This document shows positions 58,147 through 64,000 of a stretch of 64,000 nt of DNA, piece by piece. The notes beneath the pieces are model-generated. The model did not search any database, was not told the origin of the DNA, and was given only the letters and a program-made list of their open reading frames with translations. Both the position numbers and the translations under genes were made by a program. The DNA comes from Neobacillus ginsengisoli (lineage in GTDB: Bacteria; Bacillota; Bacilli; Bacillales_B; DSM-18226): NCBI RefSeq assembly GCF_030813055.1, contig NZ_JAUSTW010000003.1:248001-312000 (forward strand), written 5' to 3'. Positions within the stretch are counted from its first letter, which is position 1. Every line of letters begins with the position of its first letter.

Positions 58147-58281
58147 TTAATTTGCCCATTGTTTCAGAACTTGTTCTTTTGCTATACGATAAACTTCTTC
58201 TTCTGTTTGGTTTTTGGTAGCTATTACGTTGGTTTGATAAACTTTATCTTTATGTGTTACATATATTGTATACTTGTACAT
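58147..58281 (-). CDS. BA3454-family stress response protein, 44 aa
   Basis: From ATG at 58281: MYKYTIYVTHKDKVYQTNVI, then ATKNQTEEEVYRIAKEQVLK and QWAN. This fits the BA3454 family of very small stress-associated Bacillus proteins (beta hairpin plus helix). AAGGAG lies eight bases before the start. Confidence 0.65.
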   Translation of the reverse strand: MYKYTIYVTHKDKVYQTNVIATKNQTEEEVYRIAKEQVLKQWAN

Positions 58282-58652
58282 TTTGTTCAATCTCCTTTAT
58301 ATAATTCTAACTTTTTGTTCATTCCACTTCTCTAATAAATCCAATTTCATTTAGTTATCACTATAAATGTTTTTTAACTTTTTTTTATTTTACAAATAAA
58401 ATGAAAGTGATTAAAGCTAAAAAAAAGGTCAAAATTTGACAAATTCTCAACTTAACAAAAATTAATATATTCACTAGGCAACGGTAATGACTGGAAAAGT
58501 CAATAAAATCAACAAACTTTTTATGATTCTAATCTCTTATTTATTTTGTTACTCTTCTTAGAATGCAGAAAAATGTCGAAATATAAAAACTAAAAAAGGC
58601 CGGTTCCTTATTACCTTTTTGTTTTAATCCTTCAAACTAAATTTCCCTAAAG

Positions 58653-58678
58653 TAAAAAAGCCACCTTTGATAAGATGG
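58653..58678 (-). terminator. Terminator after gerC
   Basis: On the minus strand CCATCTT pairs with AAGGTGG around ATCA, followed by CTTTTTT. It lies about 80 bases after the gerC stop; part of the gap 58282-58760 also holds the third conserved repeat block (58700-58740). Confidence 0.55.
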
Positions 58679-58760
58679 ATTTCTTACTTATTTATTAAAC
58701 TAACGCACCCGTTTGTTTAAGTACATTCCTTCACAATCAAGCTTTTGTATAGAACCAATT

Positions 58761-59866
58761 TTATTCAACAATACCAGCTCCATTTATCTTACAAGCCACA
58801 TCTACGTTAAACTTGAGGTTAGGGTAATAATTATCCCAATTCATATGGTCAAAATTTTTTGAGTTGAATTTAAGACCTAATCCAATGGGGTCTAGTTTTG
58901 TTTTCTGTATATTATCTAAAAGTAAATTGACCTCTTTTTTAATTTTCTTTTCAGTTTCATCCTGTATTTTTTTTATTTGATCATCGGAAAGGTTTATTTG
59001 ATTGTCCATTTTTTCTTCTACAATTGCATTCAATTTAATTAAAAAAAATGCTGATAACATGTGGTTTTTGGCTTCTTTAATTTTGAAGCTTGCATTTCCT
59101 TTTGAAATATTTATTGCATAAGTACCATCTTTGGTCTTAATATTTGTACTTCCATTCTTAATACCCACAGTCAGGAGTCTAAATAGCTCAGATTCTTTAG
59201 GATTAAGCTTAGATTCCATTCTCTTTTTGCTAAAAAGGGCAATTGTATCAACTAGAATTTTATTGTTTTGAACTTCAATTACGGGCATAGCGATGTTAAT
59301 TCCCGTTTCTGTTTCCCTTCTATACGCATCAAATAGTGTTAATGTTTTAACATATGGCGAATCAGTGCTGCTTTCTTCAAACATTGAAAATAAATAACTG
59401 CCTGCAACTCGTTCTACTTTAGGTTTGTACTGTAGTACCTGAAATGCTGTTGGTGAAGCAACACTTAAATACGCAGTCTTGTGTATTTCGGGTCTTCTTA
59501 CGAAATAATCTAATAAAGGGCGAATATCCTCCTCAGCCACTTTTTCTCCAATGAGAATTGTTTTTGTATGTCCGTAAAACAATTCTTTATCTGTCATCGA
59601 CTTCATTCGTCTTAGAGCTTCAGAAATGGAATTGGCATCAAAAAATAGCAAAGTAAAATCGGCTCCAATTGTAGCCGGGTCTCCCTTTGAAAGTGAAATT
59701 TTGAGGATCACTTTAAATTTTTTTCCCGATAATTCAGATTTATCAATACCGATTGATGTAACAAATGAACGTTTATCAATATCCTTAAATGAACACCCAT
59801 TAACTAAAACAGGTATTAACAGTAATATCAAAAAAACAATTACTAATTTTCCGCTTGCTTTTTTGA
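58761..59866 (-). CDS. Germination receptor subunit GerC (lipoprotein); start unresolved
   Basis: A Ger(x)C family protein of about 365 residues. It has a lipoprotein signal (KKASGKLVIVFLILLLIPVL followed by VNGC, Cys acylated) and family blocks FVTSIGIDKSE, LLDYFVRRPEIHKTAYL and the C-terminal VDVACKINGAG. GerC sits on the outer face of the spore inner membrane as part of the germinant receptor. No ATG, GTG or TTG precedes the signal peptide in frame, except an ATG at 60011 that would add 49 unlikely residues. The gerC frame is exactly -1 to gerB and joins it at an A-AAA-AAG heptamer (59858-59864). The start given is the frame boundary, not a known start. Confidence 0.75.
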
Positions 59867-60913
59867 AGCAAGAAGTAAAATTAACATTAAAAATAAATCT
59901 AAAATAATACGAGAAATAAAAAAACAATTGAAAAGTTTTAATAACCTGAATTCGTCTGTAAAATGCTGAGAAATTAAAGCTGATATCACCACGACAAATA
60001 TGCCGACCCATTTTGAATGTCCTCCAACATTTTTTGTCATTAACTGAAGATATTGTAGTGACGAGTGATAGGATAATATTATATACATCAACGTTATGCC
60101 AATTTGGACCAAAATAAAAATTGATACCATTCTTTCTAAAAAGAAGTAATCAAAGCGCATACTGTCAACTGTAGTTACCCAGACATAGCTTTCCTTTCCT
60201 ACACCATTAAGTCCAAAGTATCCAATTGGTACGAAATATGAGGAAAAAAGTACGAAACAAATAACCCCTAAAACCATTAATAATTTTTTCTTACTAATAG
60301 AAAGAATATGTTCACTATAAATAATAAAATTTGTGAATCCTGTAAAAACAAATAATCCAGAAGCAACCGAATTCATTTTTGGAGTATGCATTAGGTAAGT
60401 CCAAGATTGTTTGATGGAATCAACCATTACTAAATGATCGGTAAAAAACCTCAGCATGATAAAAAGATAGAAAGGTGTAGCTAATAAAACAATAATTTCC
60501 AGTATATACAATATGGAATTTGTTTGATTCATTATTACAAATACGCTTAACATGAGAAAAATATAAAATACGACAATTGAGTTCGGTGTTAAAAAATGGC
60601 TTACAATTTGCGTGTTTGAGATAAGAAATAACATTCCTGCAAAAATTTGTAGAGTAAAATTAAAAAACAAAAAAGTCTTCTGAAACCATTTTGGGAATAG
60701 CCTATCCATAATTTGAGCAATATTTTGTCTTGGGAACTTTTTCATTTGGGTTTGAAATATAATAATAAGAAACGATCCTATTAGGGCTGATAAAGCTAAA
60801 CTAAATAAGCTCCCGTTAAATCGATTTTTGTAAAGGATTTGCGGGATAAAAGCAGTTACGTTTACCAGTGCATTGATATAAAACAAATAAACGTAATAAC
60901 GCTGTCCTAGCAT
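59843..60913 (-). CDS. Germination receptor subunit GerB (spore permease family)
   Basis: A 356-residue GerAB-type membrane protein of the APC superfamily with about ten helices (YYVYLFYINALVNVTAFIPQ at the start). GerB subunits bind the germinant or conduct ions. The frame opens at 60943, but AGGTGG fits ATG at 60913, just after the gerA stop. The C-terminal tail ASKKQAEN contains the A-AAA-AAG heptamer. Its helical core looks complete. Confidence 0.85.
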   Translation of the reverse strand: MLGQRYYVYLFYINALVNVTAFIPQILYKNRFNGSLFSLALSALIGSFLIIIFQTQMKKFPRQNIAQIMDRLFPKWFQKTFLFFNFTLQIFAGMLFLISNTQIVSHFLTPNSIVVFYIFLMLSVFVIMNQTNSILYILEIIVLLATPFYLFIMLRFFTDHLVMVDSIKQSWTYLMHTPKMNSVASGLFVFTGFTNFIIYSEHILSISKKKLLMVLGVICFVLFSSYFVPIGYFGLNGVGKESYVWVTTVDSMRFDYFFLERMVSIFILVQIGITLMYIILSYHSSLQYLQLMTKNVGGHSKWVGIFVVVISALISQHFTDEFRLLKLFNCFFISRIILDLFLMLILLLASKKQAEN

Positions 60914-60929
60914 TAAAATCCACCTACAA

Positions 60930-62219
60930 TCAGTTTTTAGCAAATAGCTGCATGTACGGTTTACCTAGGCTACGTAAACTACAAAGATATCCGATAAGAG
61001 CAAAAGCTCCTATTAGTACCCCTATAGTTCCAAATAAACTTCCAAGTACAATTAAGGGATATCGTATAAGTCGGATAGCTTGATGCATGGCATTAACCGG
61101 AATGACAAAAATAGAAATTGCAACAATAGAAATGACAATAATCATAACATTGCCTATTAGTCCTGCTTGGGATGCTGTCTGCCCGAGGATTAAGCCACCT
61201 ACAGTCGTTGCGGATGGGCTAATTGTTCTTGGTAAACGAATACTGGCTTCACATAAAAATTCCACCATCAGCATCATAAAGATAATTTCAATGTAGGAAG
61301 GAAAAGGAACAGCTATTCTGCTTCCTGCAATTAGAAGAGCAAATTGTACTTTTAAAATTTCTGGAGAATAAGAAATGACGGCGACGTATAAAGCGGGAAG
61401 AAAAAGTGACATCATAAGTGCTATGTATCGAATAATAATAAGAAATTTTCCTATGGTGACTAATTCTACATGATCATCCATAGATTTAAAAAAATCAAAA
61501 AAACTAGCTGGTCCTAGTAAAACCCATGAAGATCCTTCAATAAGAAATACAATTTTCCCTTGAGACAGATTTGTTACTACTCTGTCAGGTCGCTCTGTTG
61601 TCATAAATAAAGGAAAAGGACACCACTTACTCTCCACCAATAATTTTTGCAACTGACCCGCAGATTGTAATAAATCAACTTTTAAGTCTTTTAGTTTATT
61701 ATTCAAGTGTTGTAGAGCTTTTTTATCACAGAGCTTTTCATCGTACAGTAAAATAATATTCGTCTTGGAATTTTGTCCTAATGTGTGGTTTTTAACCTTT
61801 AAAGTTTCTTTGCGATATCGATTGCGAATAATGTTTAAGGATATACTTAATTTTTCATTTAAGCTGTCTTTAGGGCCTTGCAAAATACTTTCTTCTGTCG
61901 ATTCATATACAGGACGTGATTCAATATTGTCCAGTTTAACAGAGTACATTTTATTGTTTTGTAAGATTATAATGCATCCGCTGAAAATTTTTTCCACAGC
62001 ATCTTTTTCCTCTTTAATCATTGACCATTCTTCAAATGAGCGTATATATTCTTCATACTCAAGATTTTCGTCTGTATCATAAAAGGTTGAGATGACATTA
62101 CAAGTAATTTTTTTTTCGTCGCATAGTGACTTCAAATAAAAAAGAGTAATTTTTAGATTTCCCTTTTTAACTTCACGGTGAATAAAATCATGATTTTCTT
62201 TCAAGTCCTTAAGATTCAT
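60930..62219 (-). CDS. Germination receptor subunit GerA
   Basis: A GerA family protein of 429 residues. The N-terminal soluble domain (1-240) has LLYDEKLCDKKALQHLNNKL and WCPFPLFMTTERPDRVV; the membrane part has LFLPALYVAVISYSPEILKV, PFPSYIEIIFMMLMVEFLCE, EASIRLPRTISPSATTVGGL and ILGQTASQAGLIGN. All are standard for GerAA/GerKA. It ends at GKPYMQLFAKN, roughly 30-50 residues earlier than most homologues, which continue past PYLSP. GAGGTGA fits ATG at 62219. First gene of gerABC; germinant not predictable. Confidence 0.88.
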   Translation of the reverse strand: MNLKDLKENHDFIHREVKKGNLKITLFYLKSLCDEKKITCNVISTFYDTDENLEYEEYIRSFEEWSMIKEEKDAVEKIFSGCIIILQNNKMYSVKLDNIESRPVYESTEESILQGPKDSLNEKLSISLNIIRNRYRKETLKVKNHTLGQNSKTNIILLYDEKLCDKKALQHLNNKLKDLKVDLLQSAGQLQKLLVESKWCPFPLFMTTERPDRVVTNLSQGKIVFLIEGSSWVLLGPASFFDFFKSMDDHVELVTIGKFLIIIRYIALMMSLFLPALYVAVISYSPEILKVQFALLIAGSRIAVPFPSYIEIIFMMLMVEFLCEASIRLPRTISPSATTVGGLILGQTASQAGLIGNVMIIVISIVAISIFVIPVNAMHQAIRLIRYPLIVLGSLFGTIGVLIGAFALIGYLCSLRSLGKPYMQLFAKN

Positions 62220-62470
62220 TAAAGTCACCTCAGAGTTATTATCCGCTAAAATACAAATTTTTACACATTAACCCAGAGTGCATTTCCTTAAATTGATCAA
62301 TCGCCTCCGTGAGCTTAAGTAGAAATGGTTTAAAGTCAATGATACCTGAGCCAAAAAAACCATCCTTTTTCTTAACTTTTTAGACGCCGCCCAGAAAGGA
62401 AAAATAATAGTCCTGGAGGAATGATACAATGCTATGGGTTATATTTTCGCCGAAAAGGAGGTAAAACGAT

Positions 62471-62563
62471 GTGGAGGAGTTACGAGAGGATATAGAAAGA
62501 TTTTATTCTCCTGGAGAAGTGGCATTACATATGGATATTGAAAGGCAGAAGGTAAATTGGTAA
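62471..62563 (+). pseudogene. Possible 30-codon fragment
   Basis: GTG at 62471 in a GGAGG context reads VEELREDIERFYSPGEVALH then MDIERQKVNW-stop. It resembles the start of a helix-turn-helix protein cut short. The ribosome site AAAAGGAGG also fits the overlapping ATG at 62469, which stops after eight codons. Not assignable. Confidence 0.25.
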
Positions 62564-62671
62564 AACTAGTGAAATAAACACTCAAGAAAAATTTTATGAA
62601 AGTTTAACGAATCTGCTCTTTTATTTCAATAAATAGAGTATAGAAGTGGTAAAAATCCTTACCCATAAAGA

Positions 62672-62700
62672 AAAAGACCAGATGGATACACCATCTGATC
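62672..62700 (-). terminator. Likely terminator downstream of ssrA
   Basis: On the minus strand ATCAGATG and CATCTGGT pair around GTGTATC, followed by CTTTTTC. It is the first stem with a T run after the tmRNA 3' end; another stem (AAAGATGT/ACATCTTT, 62785-62829) lies nearer but lacks Ts. Confidence 0.55.
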
Positions 62701-62854
62701 AAGGACGATCTTTAAAAAATCTTAGCCAATTCAGAACTCAATTGACAATCTAAAGCATAAGTTTGTCACTAATATTTTTAAAGCATAAAGATGTAACTGT
62801 GACAATTTGATGATTTAAGTCACATCTTTGCTAGTCTTGTTATCCACCTATGTA

Positions 62855-63494
62855 TGGTGGAGACGGCGGGACGTGCACTTCCATGCTTTCGTCATGGCAC
62901 TGACTATATCTTGAACCTGCAATTTTTACAGGCCCTCCGGCGTCTTATGCGAACCATATATTTGCCTTTTAGGCATGAGGTTTCGCATCCTAGTACCACC
63001 AAATTGATCAATGGCAGCCTATGAGTCGATACACGGCTGTTGGATTACTCCACATACCGCTCGGCATTGCCTTATCACATTACTGTGACTTAGGTTTCAC
63101 CGATAAAGCCGGATTATCACTTGTGTGTTACCACACAAGGCGACTAATTACTAATCGAACCCGCGTCCAAAGATATTGGCACTTAAGCTTCTACGAGTGT
63201 AGTCGACATATTGGCGCTTCGCTGATCCTTATGCCTATCGACAGGCGTCCGGCCAGCTAGCCTGGTTGTTCTCTTCCTTCATCCTCAGGCGGTGGAATCC
63301 AGCGTAGCCCACTTAGAGTGAGTCCCTTACCCTACCACATGGGCGATGGAGGGAGGAACCGCTATGCAGTATTAAGCTGCGAAAGCGAGGTTGTTGTTAG
63401 TTTTGCCAGTTATGGCTTTGACGTTTTAACGAGGCCGATCCCCTCGACTCGCAACCTAAGCTCAAACTACCCCTGTCGAATCCGTAGCGTCCCC
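62855..63494 (-). ncRNA. ssrA: tmRNA precursor, interrupted by a group I intron
   Basis: Transfer-messenger RNA that rescues stalled ribosomes with SmpB. The 5' end is GGGGACGCTACGGATTCGAC at 63494 downward; the 3' end CGTCTCCACCA (to 62855) pairs with it as the acceptor stem and CCA is encoded. The tag frame starts at GGC (63405-63407) and ends TAA (63372-63374), giving (A)GKTNNNLAFAA. The T arm is split: GCGGG-TTCGAT ends at 63154 and T-CCCGC resumes at 62871, with 282 bases between. Without the insert the mature RNA is 358 nt, normal for Bacillus. smpB lies upstream on the same strand. Confidence 0.95.
62872..63153 (-). mobile_element. Group I intron in the tmRNA T-loop
   Basis: A 282-nt insert in the T-loop. 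Group I marks: the 5' exon ends in U, the intron ends in G (62872); exon CGAU pairs with intron GUCG to form P1 with a U-G pair at the splice site; the conserved P8-P7 sequence AAGATATAGTC is at 62902-62912, and its AGTC pairs with GACT at 63024-63027 as P7; a CCATG/CATGG stem (P9) precedes the 3' end. Exact joining restores TTCGATT, the expected seven-base T-loop. No homing endonuclease frame is inside. Confidence 0.88.
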
Positions 63495-63577
63495 ATTATA
63501 AAAATGAAGCTAGACGTTCGGATGCTCAACAATTGTTATGAGCATAAGTTATTGCCGCATCACTTAGCGACAAATTT

Positions 63578-63605
63578 ATTATAACATACTGTGAGTATTT
63601 TTCAA
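63578..63605 (-). promoter_or_regulatory. ssrA: SigA promoter of ssrA
   Basis: TTGAAA (63600-63605) and a perfect TATAAT (63578-63583) with 16-base spacing on the minus strand. It gives a start near 63571, a leader of about 77 bases that RNase P would remove. A TATAAT directly abutting the mature 5' end (63495-63500) is too close to serve. Confidence 0.7.
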
Positions 63606-63622
63606 TTGTAATTATTTGCAAG

Positions 63623-64000
63623 TTACATCTTTTGACGATCGCGGAAGGCCCGTTCAATTTCACGCTTCGCTTCTTTTTGTTTTAATGATTCTCGCTTATC
63701 ATAATTCTTCTTCCCTTTTGCCAGCCCAACTAAAACCTTGCAAAAACCATTTTTCAAATAAAGCTTTAATGGTACAAGTGCATAGCCTGCCTCTTTTGTT
63801 TCACCGATTAATTTATTAATTTCCTTTTTATGAAGCAATAGTTTACGTGTTCTTAGGGGATCATGGTTATAGCGATTCCCTTGCTCATATGGGCTGATGT
63901 GCATTCCAAATAAAACAGCTTCGCCACTTTGGATTCTTGCATAGGAATCCTTTAAATTCACCTTACCCGCACGAATCGACTTAATTTCCGTGCCCTGCAA
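63623..64000 (-). CDS. smpB: SsrA-binding protein SmpB (C-terminal part)
   Basis: The last 125 codons of SmpB; the start lies beyond the right edge (the frame runs through [20 protein letters not shown] at the border). Conserved blocks are [37 protein letters not shown] and [29 protein letters not shown]; the tail ERAFRDRQK is the basic helix that enters the decoding centre. It partners the tmRNA just downstream. Confidence 0.97.
   Translation of the reverse strand: MQGTEIKSIRAGKVNLKDSYARIQSGEAVLFGMHISPYEQGNRYNHDPLRTRKLLLHKKEINKLIGETKEAGYALVPLKLYLKNGFCKVLVGLAKGKKNYDKRESLKQKEAKREIERAFRDRQKM

Noticed and set aside
63495..63500. TATAAT directly before the tmRNA 5' end
   Set aside because: It abuts the mature end, so transcription would begin inside the RNA; the TTGAAA-16-TATAAT at 63578-63605 fits better.
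63021..63584. Plus-strand reading frames of 79 and 88 codons
   Set aside because: They are antisense to the tmRNA and its intron; RNA structure and the tag frame explain the sequence, and no ribosome site is present.

Overview
The window comes from a low-GC, aerobic, endospore-forming Bacillota, most likely Bacillus sensu lato (Bacillaceae). Evidence: Bacillus-type Shine-Dalgarno sequences; a gerA-type germinant receptor operon; yuaF-floT; the yxjC-scoAB-yxjF order known from B. subtilis; BA3454-type and DUF3888 proteins; and an ssrA-smpB pair at the right edge. Genus and species cannot be fixed from the sequence alone.

Left part (1-33.4 kb) is dense and mostly housekeeping or metabolic: a Fur-controlled FecCD siderophore permease pair; yuaF-floT; a TcyABC-type cystine importer; a basic amino-acid antiporter; nadE; a class C-type serine hydrolase; an acyl-CoA thioesterase; a CDF metal exporter; a DNA alkylation repair protein; an AI-2E family permease; a polysaccharide deacetylase; and an LnrJKLMN-like ABC exporter with its two-component system. 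Next comes a ketone-body operon (permease, acetoacetate CoA-transferase, 3-hydroxybutyrate dehydrogenase). It lies beside its sigma-54 activator gene and has a readable sigma-54 promoter, three upstream dyads and a cre-like site. It is followed by a complete arginine deiminase locus, argR-arcR-arcA-arcB-arcD-arcC.

Middle part (33.4-58.7 kb) is accessory and partly decaying. It holds a TetR/cupin deletion chimera; a BlaI/M56 regulatory pair whose operator recurs upstream of a DoxX gene and an extra lspA; a cluster of three ATP-dependent ligases (MurF-like and two ATP-grasp); a run of secreted proteins of unknown function; the rifampin phosphotransferase gene rph behind a six-codon leader ORF; yqxD; an esterase/ATP-grasp/esterase operon; several frameshifted or nonsense-bearing relics; and dispersed hairpin repeats.

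Right end (58.7-64 kb): a gerABC germination operon in which gerC has no normal start codon and its frame meets gerB at an A-AAA-AAG heptamer; then ssrA (tmRNA), whose T-loop is interrupted by a 282-nt group I intron; then the 3' part of smpB. The intron is the most striking element, because tmRNA can only be charged after the intron is removed.

No tRNA or rRNA genes, CRISPR arrays, intact transposases or prophage structural genes were seen.
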